NCBI GenBank assembly: GCA_963791325.1
Contig: CAWBRU010000019.1
Location: forward strand, 155,220 to 219,219
Direction of reading: 5' to 3'
Source: JBEVJK01 sp963791325
GTDB taxonomy: Bacteria; Pseudomonadota; Alphaproteobacteria; Rhizobiales; Rhizobiaceae
DNA: 64,000 nt
Below are positions 8,780 through 17,600 of the stretch, piece after piece (the first letter of the stretch is position 1; the number at the start of each line of letters is the position of its first letter). Under the pieces are notes generated by a model that worked only from the letters and a program-made list of their open reading frames with translations, was not told the DNA's origin and ran no database searches. A program made the position numbers and the translations under genes.

Positions 8780-9582
8780 GGCACCGGCTCCCGGCCGCGG
8801 TGCATCGCCTCGCGCAGGATGTCCGAGGCTTGCCGGCAGAGCCCGGCATAGGCGGAGCTGGTGCGGAAGGCCTCGTCGCGGGGATAAGGCGCGTCGACCG
8901 CAAGGTCGGCATGGACCCGGCCGGGCCGCGCCGCCATCACCACGATCCGATTGGACAGGAACACGCTCTCGAACACGCTGTGGGTGACGAACACCACGGT
9001 GAACCGCTCTTCGCCCCACAGCGCCAGCAGATCGTCGTTGAGGCGGAACCGGGTGATCTCGTCGAGGGCTGCGAACGGCTCGTCCATCAACAGCACCTTT
9101 GGCCGCGTGACCAGGGCCCGCGCAATCGACACCCGCATTTTCATCCCGCCGGAAAGCTCGCGCGGCATGGCGCCGGCGAAGCCGGCCAGATGCACGCGTT
9201 CCAGCACGGCATCAACCGCCGGTGCGGCCGCCTGGCGCGACTGGCCTGCCAGTCTCAGCGGCAGCCAGACATTGTCGAACACGCTGGCCCAGGGCATCAA
9301 AGTCGGCTCCTGGAAGACGAAGCCGACGCTTGTGTCGCGACGCCCGCTGCCTGCCCATTCCAGCCGTCCGGTGGTCGGCGTCGACAGACCCGAGATCAGC
9401 CTGAGCGCCGTCGACTTGCCGCACCCCGAAGGGCCGAGAAGGGAGATAAAGTCGCCCTGCCGCAGCCCAAGATCGACATGCGCCAGCGCGGTCACGCCGT
9501 TCGAGAAGGTCTTGCCGACGTCGGTGAGCCTGAGCAGCGGCGCCGCTGCCCCGCTGGCCTCTCGCTCCGGTCGGCCGAGCAT
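8776..9582 (-). CDS. ABC transporter ATP-binding protein
   Basis: A 268-residue ABC ATPase of the SsuB/TauB/NrtD class. Walker A is GPSGCGKST, the Q-loop is FVFQEPTLMPW, the signature is LSGGMKMR and Walker B is VLLMDEPFAALDE, followed by the switch region VFVTHSVFES. It powers import by the neighbouring permease. It sits 15 nt downstream of the substrate-binding-protein gene and overlaps the permease start, so expression should be coordinated. Confidence 0.93.
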   Translation of the reverse strand: MLGRPEREASGAAAPLLRLTDVGKTFSNGVTALAHVDLGLRQGDFISLLGPSGCGKSTALRLISGLSTPTTGRLEWAGSGRRDTSVGFVFQEPTLMPWASVFDNVWLPLRLAGQSRQAAAPAVDAVLERVHLAGFAGAMPRELSGGMKMRVSIARALVTRPKVLLMDEPFAALDEITRFRLNDDLLALWGEERFTVVFVTHSVFESVFLSNRIVVMAARPGRVHADLAVDAPYPRDEAFRTSSAYAGLCRQASDILREAMHRGREPVP

Positions 9583-9597
9583 CGCGGAGCGGCCGCC

Positions 9598-10596
9598 CTA
9601 TTTCTTGAGGTCCATGCCCACACCCTTGTCGACGAAGTCGAGCGTGTAGGCCTTCTTGATGTCGATGCCGTCCGGCAGCACCTTGGCCGCGACCATCGTC
9701 CGGTAGAATTTGGCGATGTGGTCGTCGGTCATGGCGCCGATGCCGAGCTTCTCCGAATCACCTGAATCGACGATGCCGTAGCTCTTCATCTGAGCGATCG
9801 AGAACGCGATCTGGTCGTCGGTGATATCCGGATTGTCTTTCTTTATCATGGCGTTGGCGGCTTTGTTGTCGCCGTAGAGATAGTTGTACCAGCCCTTGGC
9901 GGAGCCTTCGACGAAGCATTTCACCACGTCCGGACGCCCATCGATGGTGCCCTGCATGACTTCGACGGTGTTGGCGTAGGTCGAGAAGCCGTTGTCGGCG
10001 AGCAGAAACACATTGGGCTTGAAGCCGCCCTGCTTCTCGACCGCAAACGGCTCGGAGGTGGCGTAACCCTGCTGGATCGACTTCGGATTGGCGACGAACG
10101 GGGCGGGGTTGAAGGTGTAAGGCACGCGCTTGGCAGCGTCGAAGCCGAGATCGGTCACCATCCACTGGAAGAAGCTCTGCGCCCCTTCGTCGCCGATGAT
10201 GTACTGCTCGGCGTTCTTCAGATCCTGCCATGTGTCCAGTCCCTGGCCGGGATGGGACATCATCACCTGCGGGTCCTTCTGGAAATCGGCGGCCACGATG
10301 CGCAGCGGAATGCCTTGCTGGACGGCGTCGAAGGCCTGCAGCAGATTGCCGCCCATGTAGAAGTCGATCTTGCCGGCAAGCAGCATCGGCCGCCCGCTGA
10401 CCTGCGGACCGCCCTGCATGATGCTGACGTCCAGGCCGCAGGCGGCATAGGTGCCGTCGGCGATCGCCTGATAGTAGCCGCCGTGCTCGGCCTGGGCGAG
10501 CCAGTTGGTGCCGAAGGTGACCTTTTCGGCGGCGGCTGCGGGGAAAGCTGCCAGGATGGCCGCGAACGCCACCGGGATTGCGTGATTTTTCGCCAT
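9598..10596 (-). CDS. ABC transporter substrate-binding protein, NMT1/ThiY-like
   Basis: A 332-residue periplasmic binding protein. The N-terminus is a Sec signal peptide (MAKNHAIPVAFAAILAAFPA followed by AAAEK) with a likely cleavage after AAA. The mature start EKVTFGTNWLAQAEHGGYYQ is the canonical opening of NMT1/ThiY-type proteins that bind pyrimidines, thiamine precursors or other small N-compounds. The ATG at 10596 has AGGGG just upstream and gives the signal peptide; longer readings do not. It is the first gene of the reverse operon and faces the RidA gene across a 187-bp gap. The ligand is not known. Confidence 0.9.
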   Translation of the reverse strand: MAKNHAIPVAFAAILAAFPAAAAEKVTFGTNWLAQAEHGGYYQAIADGTYAACGLDVSIMQGGPQVSGRPMLLAGKIDFYMGGNLLQAFDAVQQGIPLRIVAADFQKDPQVMMSHPGQGLDTWQDLKNAEQYIIGDEGAQSFFQWMVTDLGFDAAKRVPYTFNPAPFVANPKSIQQGYATSEPFAVEKQGGFKPNVFLLADNGFSTYANTVEVMQGTIDGRPDVVKCFVEGSAKGWYNYLYGDNKAANAMIKKDNPDITDDQIAFSIAQMKSYGIVDSGDSEKLGIGAMTDDHIAKFYRTMVAAKVLPDGIDIKKAYTLDFVDKGVGMDLKK

Positions 10597-10783
10597 CGCT
10601 CGCCCCTTGTTTTCCCCTGCCGCTCGCCCAACAGCCGGACAACCGCTCAGAGCTATCGGGCGAGAGGCGCAATCATCGTGCCCATTTTCGCCGCGCTTGT
10701 CTATCGCAGGCCGCGGCGGCCCGGCGTTGCCTTGTAAGCGGCCTGCGATCCGATCTAGGGTCGCCGCCGAGGAGGGCGCTCGA
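10597..10783. promoter_or_regulatory. Divergent promoter region
   Basis: This 187-bp gap separates the start of the importer operon (reverse) from the RidA-creatininase pair (forward), so promoters for both must lie here. I cannot assign -35/-10 boxes or an operator with confidence. Confidence 0.4.
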
Positions 10784-11194
10784 ATGCTCAACTACCTGGC
10801 GCCCGGCACGATCCGCCGGCCGTTTGCCCGCTACAGCCATGGCGTCGAAGTGCCGCCCGGCAGCCGGCTGGTGCTGTGCTCGGGCCAGCTCGGCATCGCC
10901 GCCGACGACACCGTGCCCGCCGATGCGCAGGCTCAGACCGAGCGCTGTTTCGCCAACGTCGCCGCGATCCTGGCCGAAGCCGGGCTGTCGCTGTCCGATA
11001 TCGTGCGCATCAATGCCTTTGTCACCGACCGGGCGCATCTGCCGGCCTATATGGCGGTGCGTGACCGCCTGTTCGCCGATCCGGCGCCCGCCTCGACGCT
11101 GATGATCGTTGCCGGTTTCGCCCGGCCGGAGTTCATGGTCGAGGTCGAGGTGATCGCTGCCGGGCCCGCGCGGGAGGGTAAGCATCATGGCTGA
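10784..11194 (+). CDS. RidA family protein
   Basis: A 136-residue Rid (YjgF/YER057c/UK114) protein. It has the family core NAFVTDRAHLPAYMAVRDRL and the C-terminal MIVAGFARPEFMVEVEVIA. Canonical RidA proteins hydrolyse reactive enamine/imine intermediates; several Rid subfamilies instead act inside catabolic clusters for pyrimidines or nitro-aromatics. The ATG at 10784 is preceded by GAGGAGGG. It overlaps the creatininase gene by 8 nt, so the two act together, and it is divergent from the ABC/amidohydrolase operon. A catabolic role in that pathway is likely but inferred. Confidence 0.9.
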   Translation: MLNYLAPGTIRRPFARYSHGVEVPPGSRLVLCSGQLGIAADDTVPADAQAQTERCFANVAAILAEAGLSLSDIVRINAFVTDRAHLPAYMAVRDRLFADPAPASTLMIVAGFARPEFMVEVEVIAAGPAREGKHHG

Positions 11195-11993
11195 CCGGCG
11201 GGTCTGGTGGGGCGACTTCCGCGCACCGGAATTTGCGGCGATCGACCCCGAGGCCACCATCGCCGTCATCCCGCTGGCGGCGGTCGAGCAGCACGGGCCG
11301 CATCTGCCGGTGTCGACGGATTTCTCGATCATGGCGGGCATGCTGGAGACGGTGATCCCGCACCTGCCGACGGCGCTCGATATCCGCATCCTGCCGATCC
11401 AGGCGATCGGCAAGTCAAACGAGCACGTCTACGCCCCGGGCACGCTGACGCTGCCGGCGGCCACCCTGATCGAGGCGTGGAGCGAGCTGGGCGCCTCGGT
11501 GGCGCGCGCCGGGGTGCGCAAAATCGTGTTCGTCAACTCCCATGGCGGCAACGAGGAGATCATGGGCATCGTCGCGCGCGAGCTGCGCGTGCGCCATGCC
11601 GCGCTGGCGGTCAAAACCAGCTGGCAGCGGTTCGGCCGTCCGGCCGGACTGTTTTCAGAGGCCGAAGAGCGCTACGGCATTCATGGCGGCGATGTCGAGA
11701 CCTCGCTGATGCTTTGGTTCCGGCCCGACCTCGTCGACATGGCCGCGGCGCAGGATTTCGCCTCCCGTGTCGTCGACGCCGAGCACGCCTTTGCGCTGCT
11801 GCGCCACACCGGCACCCATGCGTTCGCCTGGAGCGCGGCCGATCTCAACCCTCATGGCGTCGTTGGCGAGGCGGCGCGCGCTACCGCGCTCAAGGGCCGG
11901 GCGACGGCCGAGTTCCAGGCCGACGGCTTCATCCGCCTGCTCGGCGATATCGGCGAGGCCAAGCTCGGGGAATGGCTCGCCGATCCGGGCTAA
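11187..11993 (+). CDS. Creatininase family amidohydrolase
   Basis: A 268-residue member of the creatininase superfamily (metal-dependent cyclic amidohydrolases; includes creatinine, barbiturate-like and formamide hydrolases). The metal motifs are present: PLAAVEQHGPHLPVSTDFS, the VNSHGGNEE loop and GIHGGDVETS. The reaction is expected to be hydrolysis of a cyclic or linear amide in the cytoplasm. It starts inside the end of the RidA gene. With the opposite-strand deaminase-type amidohydrolase it gives the region two different amide-ring hydrolases, which supports a N-heterocycle degradation pathway. Confidence 0.9.
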   Translation: MADRRVWWGDFRAPEFAAIDPEATIAVIPLAAVEQHGPHLPVSTDFSIMAGMLETVIPHLPTALDIRILPIQAIGKSNEHVYAPGTLTLPAATLIEAWSELGASVARAGVRKIVFVNSHGGNEEIMGIVARELRVRHAALAVKTSWQRFGRPAGLFSEAEERYGIHGGDVETSLMLWFRPDLVDMAAAQDFASRVVDAEHAFALLRHTGTHAFAWSAADLNPHGVVGEAARATALKGRATAEFQADGFIRLLGDIGEAKLGEWLADPG

Positions 11994-12062
11994 GGGCAAT
12001 TCCAGGAAAAGTGGAAACGGTTTTCCGTCCGAATTCCGGAAAAACAAAGACTTAGACCGGAG
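11994..12062. repeat. Rhizobial palindromic intergenic element
   Basis: Right after the creatininase stop lies a 65-70 bp element with nested palindromes (GGAAAA...TTTTCC and AATTCC...GGAATT-like arms, 12,000-12,050) followed by an A-rich AAAAACAAAGA tail. I recognise this sequence pattern as a short dispersed repeat common between genes in Mesorhizobium and relatives. It may act as a transcript-end hairpin. The family assignment is from memory, not a search. Confidence 0.6.
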
Positions 12063-12111
12063 CACCGAGTTCTGAAGAAACGGTGATCCGGCGAAGGGCT
12101 GTGCTGTTGGT

Positions 12112-13335
12112 TCAGGCGCTGGCTCTGGCGCGCCGCGGCGCAAGCGCGTCCGCCAGCGCCGGGGCGAGGTCGCCGACCGGGGCAAGCTCGATATCGTCGA
12201 GCTCCAGCCAGGCGGCCATGGCGCGCAGTTCGCCGGCAAGCGCCTCGGCGGTCTCGGCCGGTGCACCGGGCTCGCCATGGGCGGAATTGACGCGCAGCAG
12301 CCGCGCCTGCCGGTCGGCCTTGAGGCAGACCCGGCCGACCAGCCTCTCGCCCAGCAGGAACGGCAGCACGTAGTAGCCGTAGGCACGCTTCTCAGCCGGG
12401 GTGTAGATCTCGATCCGATAGTGAAAGTCGAACAGCCGCTCGGCCCGCGCCCGGTCCCAGACCAGGGGATCGAAGGGCGCCAGAAGTGCGGCAGCGGTGA
12501 CGCGCCGCGGCCGTCTGGCATCGCGGTGAAGATAGGCCTGCATCGGCCAGCCCTCGACCTTGACCGGCAACAGCGCCCCCTCCTCCGCCAGCGCGGCGAT
12601 CGCCGGGTCGGTGTCGGCCGCGGCCATGCGGAAATAGTCGCGCAGATCGGTCGCCGTGGCGATGCCCAGCGCCCGTGCGGCGATGGCGACGAGCTCGCGC
12701 TTGGCCGCCGCCGGTTCGGGCGCCGCCTGGGCAACCACCGCGGCCGGCAGCACCCGTTCGGGCAGGTCGTAGCGGCGCTCGAAGCTGGGCCGCCGCTCGG
12801 CCGTGGTGATGCGCCCGGCCCAAAACAGGAATTCCAGCGCCCGCTTGGCATCGCTCCAGCCCCACCAGCCGCCGAGGCCGCGCTCGCCCTCGAACTCGGA
12901 TGCCGCGATCGGACCGGCCTCGACCACCCGCCGGTAAACCTCCTCGACGAAAGCTTGGCGCTCGCGCCAGAACCGGGCAAGCCCGGCATAGATGCCTTCC
13001 CCGCGGGCCGCCCGCTCCATGCGCCAGCGCATCAGCGGATAGCTTTCGACCGGCAGCAGCGAAGCCTCGTGCGCCCAATATTCGAACAGCAGCCGCCGCC
13101 GTCCTTGCGCGGCATCGTCGAGCAGCGAGCGGGGATAGGCGCCGAGACGGGCATAAAGCGGCAGATAGTGGGCCCGCACCAGGACGCTGACCGAATCGAT
13201 CTGGAACAGGCCGAGCCGCGCCAGCACCCGCTTGAGATGCCGCCGGTCGACCGCTGCGCCCGGTTTCGGATCGGCAAAACCCTGCGCGGCAAGCACGATC
13301 CGGCGGGCCGCAGCGCGTGACAGCGTTTCACTCAT
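12112..13335 (-). CDS. Winged-helix DNA glycosylase, YcaQ/AlkZ family
   Basis: A 407-residue protein of the HTH_42 family, which includes YcaQ/AlkX and AlkZ, DNA glycosylases that unhook interstrand crosslinks. Near residue 50 it has LFQIDSVSVLVRAHYLPLYA, containing the QxD motif (QID) that marks the YcaQ-type active site. Winged-helix repeats follow and the C-terminus contains APFDPLVWDRAR and YGYYVLPFLLGERLVGRV, typical family blocks. The ATG at 13335 begins MSETLSR; an upstream in-frame Met adds only a basic leader. It stands alone on the reverse strand. Confidence 0.9.
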   Translation of the reverse strand: MSETLSRAAARRIVLAAQGFADPKPGAAVDRRHLKRVLARLGLFQIDSVSVLVRAHYLPLYARLGAYPRSLLDDAAQGRRRLLFEYWAHEASLLPVESYPLMRWRMERAARGEGIYAGLARFWRERQAFVEEVYRRVVEAGPIAASEFEGERGLGGWWGWSDAKRALEFLFWAGRITTAERRPSFERRYDLPERVLPAAVVAQAAPEPAAAKRELVAIAARALGIATATDLRDYFRMAAADTDPAIAALAEEGALLPVKVEGWPMQAYLHRDARRPRRVTAAALLAPFDPLVWDRARAERLFDFHYRIEIYTPAEKRAYGYYVLPFLLGERLVGRVCLKADRQARLLRVNSAHGEPGAPAETAEALAGELRAMAAWLELDDIELAPVGDLAPALADALAPRRARASA

Positions 13336-13473
13336 GATCCGCACCCTTCGCCAGCCGCGCCTTGCCCGGCGCCCCGCCAACGCTTGCGCAACAATTTGCC
13401 GGGACGCAAGGCCGCAGCCTCTCCCCGGCCAAGGCTCATGACAGAAGGGGGTGCGGCCGACGGCAAGCGGCGA

Positions 13474-14376
13474 TCAGGCAGCCTGCGAGCCCAGCCCGGG
13501 GCGGGCCGGCAAGGCCAGGCGTTCGAGCTCGGCGCGCAACGCCCCGGCCAGCTCGGGCCTTTCCATCGCCAGCGCCAGATTGGCAGCGACGAACCCGGCC
13601 GGCGTGCCGCAGTCGAAAGTCCGGCCCAAGAACTCGAACGGCCGGATCTCCTGGCCGGTAAGCAGCGACACCAGCGCATCGGTGAGCTGAACCTCGCCGC
13701 CGGCACCGGGCGCCTGCTCGGACAGCAGCCCGAACACCTCCGGCTGCAGCACATAGCGGCCCGATATGAAGAAGTTGGACGGCGCGGTTCCCGGTGCCGG
13801 CTTCTCCACCAGGCCGTCGACCAGCGGTCCATCCGCACCCGGCTTCAACGACACGATACCGAATTTGTGGGCGTCCTCAGGCCGGCACGTCTCGACCGCG
13901 ACGACATTGCCGCCATGCAACGCGTGAATGGCCAGCATCGACTTGAGGCAGGGCTCGTCGGCGACCATCAGCATGTCGGGCAGCAGCACCGCGAACGGCT
14001 CGTCGCCGACGATGTGGCGCGCCGTCCAGATCGCATGGCCGAGACCGCGCGCCTCCTGCTGGCGGACGAAGGACAGCGCCCCTATTCCCGGCGTCGACTT
14101 CGACATCGTGTCGGCCAGGCCGTGCTTGCCGTTCCTGCGCAGGGAGTGGTCAAGCTCGAAGGCATGATCGAAATAGTCCTCGATGGCGCCCTTCATCCGG
14201 CCGGTTACCACCACGACGTGCTCGATGCCTGATGCAAACGCCTCCGAGACGATGTAATCGATGATCGGGCGATCGACGACCGGGAGGAGCTCCTTGGGAA
14301 TGCTTTTGGTGGCCGGCAGCATGCGGGTGCCGAAGCCCGCAGCTGGAATCACGGCTTTGCGGATTTTCCGAGACAT
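13474..14376 (-). CDS. galU: UTP-glucose-1-phosphate uridylyltransferase
   Basis: A 300-residue GalU that makes UDP-glucose from UTP and glucose-1-phosphate. The nucleotidyltransferase signature is at the N-terminus (KAVIPAAGFGTRMLPATKSI, then PKELLPVVDRP). VEKPAPGTAPSNFFISGRYVL and the GEVQLTDAL block are also typical. Start 14376 has an AGGA element upstream. It is divergent from ndvB across 238 bp; UDP-glucose is the donor for the cyclic glucan made by NdvB, so the pair is functionally linked. Confidence 0.95.
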   Translation of the reverse strand: MSRKIRKAVIPAAGFGTRMLPATKSIPKELLPVVDRPIIDYIVSEAFASGIEHVVVVTGRMKGAIEDYFDHAFELDHSLRRNGKHGLADTMSKSTPGIGALSFVRQQEARGLGHAIWTARHIVGDEPFAVLLPDMLMVADEPCLKSMLAIHALHGGNVVAVETCRPEDAHKFGIVSLKPGADGPLVDGLVEKPAPGTAPSNFFISGRYVLQPEVFGLLSEQAPGAGGEVQLTDALVSLLTGQEIRPFEFLGRTFDCGTPAGFVAANLALAMERPELAGALRAELERLALPARPGLGSQAA

Positions 14377-14614
14377 AGTTGATTCCTGAAATATTAAGTG
14401 ACGCGGGGGCAGGAGGCGATTGCCGCACAATAGTCGAAGAACTCGGCGATCGGGCGGATGGTTCCCCTGCAGCGCAGCAGGGCCTATGTTGCAATGCAAA
14501 ATGAAACTGGCGATGGGTCGGGTTACAATGCCATAGCGGCGAGCTCCTTCGATCTTTGCCTGGGCCTTCCGGGAGGGCCTTGCCGATCTTCGTGTCTTGA
14601 CGGAACCGACTTTG
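14377..14614. promoter_or_regulatory. galU/ndvB divergent intergenic region
   Basis: The 238-bp gap between galU and ndvB must hold both promoters. It has AT-richer patches near 14,380-14,400 and 14,485-14,535, but I cannot assign specific boxes. Confidence 0.4.
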
Positions 14615-17600
14615 ATGAATGCACGCACTGACCCGACCCAGTTGCAAAAGGCCAGGCTCGACTCCCCGCAGCTGGAAAAGGGCGTGCACCCCCTGCCCGC
14701 CGACGCCGAGCTTCCTATCCGCTCGACTTTTCTGCCGGAAGACAAGCTGCGCAAGCTCGGCGAAAGCCTGGCCAAGGGTGAGGTGGAGACCGTCAATGGG
14801 CTGGAGAGCTTCGACTTCCAGCAGCGCAACCGCGACAACGCCCGCAAGATCCTCGAAGTCTACCAGCTGACAAACGATGCCCAGGCGCGCGGCGAGACGG
14901 TCACGCCGGCGGCGCAATGGCTGCTCGACAACCACTATCTGGTCGAGGAAACCATCTATCAGATCCGCCGCGACCTGCCGCGCAAATTCTACCGCGAGCT
15001 GCCGACCATCGAGGTTGCCGGGCACCGCATCCCGCGCGCGCTGGCGATTGCCTGGCTTTACGTCGCGCATGTCGATTCCACCGTCTCCGGCGAGCTCTTC
15101 ATGGCTATCGTCGAGGGCTACCAGTCGGTCGATCCGTTGCGGATCGGCGAGCTCTGGGCACTGCCCTCGCTGCTGCGCTTCGTGCTGATCGAGAACCTGC
15201 GCCGGCTGGCGCTGCGCGTCAACCGCTCGCGCGAGCTGCGTTCGATCGCCAACTCGGTCGCCGACGCGGTGCTTGCGGCGCGCGACAGCGAGGACGGCCA
15301 GGCCATCCTTGCCGGCTATGCCAGCCATGCGCGCGACACCACCTTCGCCACGCAGCTGCTCTACCGCTTGCGCGACGGCTCGCAAAACGCCGGCGAGGCG
15401 CTGATCTGGCTCGAAACCGAGCTGGAAAAGTCGGGCAGCGATGCCGAGGAGATCATCATCGGCGAGCACCGGACGCTGTCGAGCGGCAACGTCACCACCG
15501 GCAACATCATCCGCGGCCTGCGCAAGATCAACGACATCGACTGGACCGAGTGGTTCGAGACGATCAGCCGGGTCGATTCCTTGCTGCGCGAGCGCACCGA
15601 TTTCTCGCTGCTCGACTTTTCTTCGCGCGATCAATACCGCCGCGCCATCGAGGATCTCGCCCGCCGCTCCAACCTCAGCGAATACTACGTCGCCGACCGG
15701 GCCTTGCAGCTGGCGGCCGAACGCGCGCCCGAACAGGCCTCGGACGGCAAACCCACCGACATCGGCTTCTGGCTGATCGGCCCCCGCCGCGAAGAGCTCG
15801 AAGCGGCGATCGGCTACCGCCCGAGTTTCGGCCGGCGCATCAACCGTTCGTTCCAGAGGAGCGGCTGGTCCGCCATCGTCGTCCCGGCGCTGCTTCTGAC
15901 GGCGCTGTTTCTGTGGGTTACGGGGGCCGCGCTGGCCGCGCTCGGGCTTTCGGCCGCGGGCATCTCGCTGATGCTGATCTTCTTCGCACTGCCGGCGGCG
16001 GAGGCGATGCTCGGGCTGTTCAACACCACCGTGCTCTTGTTCCTAAGGCCGACCCGCCTGGTCGGCTTCGAGTACAAGGACGGGATCCCGGCCGAGGCGC
16101 GCACGCTCGTCGTCGTCCCGGCGCTGATCGGCTCGCGCGACGATGTCGACGAGAATGTGCGCAACATCGAGGTCCACCACCTGGCCAACAGCAAGGGCGA
16201 TATTCGCTTTGCTCTGCTCTCGGATTGGCCCGACAGCGATCTCGAGCAGCGGGCAACGGACGTGCAGCTGCTCGACTACGCCCGCGCCGAGATCGCCAAA
16301 CTCAATCTGCGCTATCCCTGCGAGGGGTCGCCGCGCTTTTACGTGCTGCACCGGCGGCGGCTCTACAACGAGTTGCAGGACAGCTGGATGGGGTGGGAGC
16401 GCAAACGCGGCAAGCTGCACGAGCTCAACCGCTTCCTGCGCGGCGACAACGACACCACCTTCCTGCCGGTCGATGCGCCTTTGCCGGACAATGTCGTCTA
16501 CGTGATGACGCTCGATTCCGACACGCGCATGACGCGCGATGTCGTCACCCGGCTGGTCGGCAAGCTCGCCCATCCGCTCAACCGGCCGCAATTCGACCAG
16601 GCAAGCGGCCGCGTGGTGGCCGGCTACGGCATCCTCCAGCCGCGCGTCACGGCCTCGCTGACCACCGGAGACGACGCCTCTTTCTTCCAGCGCGTGTTCT
16701 CGGCCAATCGCGGCCTTGATCCGTATGTCTTTGCGGTCTCGGACGTCTATCAGGACGTGTTCGGCGAAGGCACGTTCACCGGCAAGGGCCTCTACCACAT
16801 CGACGCCGTCGAGACGGCGCTGGCGGGCCGCATCGACGAAAATACGGTGCTCAGCCACGATCTGCTCGAGGGCTCGATCGCGCGTGCCGCCTTGGTCACC
16901 GATGTCGAGGTGGTCGAGGACTATCCCACCCGCTATTCGGTCGACGCCTCGCGGCACCACCGCTGGGCGCGCGGCGACTGGCAGCTGCTGCCGTTTATCT
17001 TCGGCCGGCGGCGGAGCGGCCTGACGGGGCTGTCGCGCTGGAAGATGATCGACAATCTGCGCCGTTCGCTCACCCCGATCTTCTGGGTGCTGGCGTCGAT
17101 TGCCGGTTGGACCCTGCTGCCGTTCAGCGCAGCCGTGCAGTGGCAAGCACTGCTCATCCTCAGCCTGTTCATCGCGCTCACCTTCGACATCGTCGATTCG
17201 CTGATCCCGCCGACCCCGGATGCCGGTTTGCGCGGCCATATCAACGCGCTGGCCCGCGATTTCGCCTTCGGTACCGCTCAGGTGGCGCTCAAGATCGTGC
17301 TGATCGCCGATTCAGCCTGGATGATGGGCGATGCCATCGTGCGCACCCTCTACCGGCTGTTCGTCACCCGCCGCTATCTGCTCGAATGGCGCACCGCCTC
17401 GCAGGCCGGCCAAAGCCGCGGCAGCGACATCCGCTCCCACTACCGGATGATGTACGGCGCCGTGCTCATCGGCCTTCTCGGGCCGGTGCTGCCTTATCTG
17501 GCCGGCTCGTCCGGCGTCTACGTCGCCTTGATCTTCGCGGCGTTCTGGATTCTGTCGCCGGCCTTTGCCTGGTTCGTCAGCCGCTCGGCCGAGACCGAGG

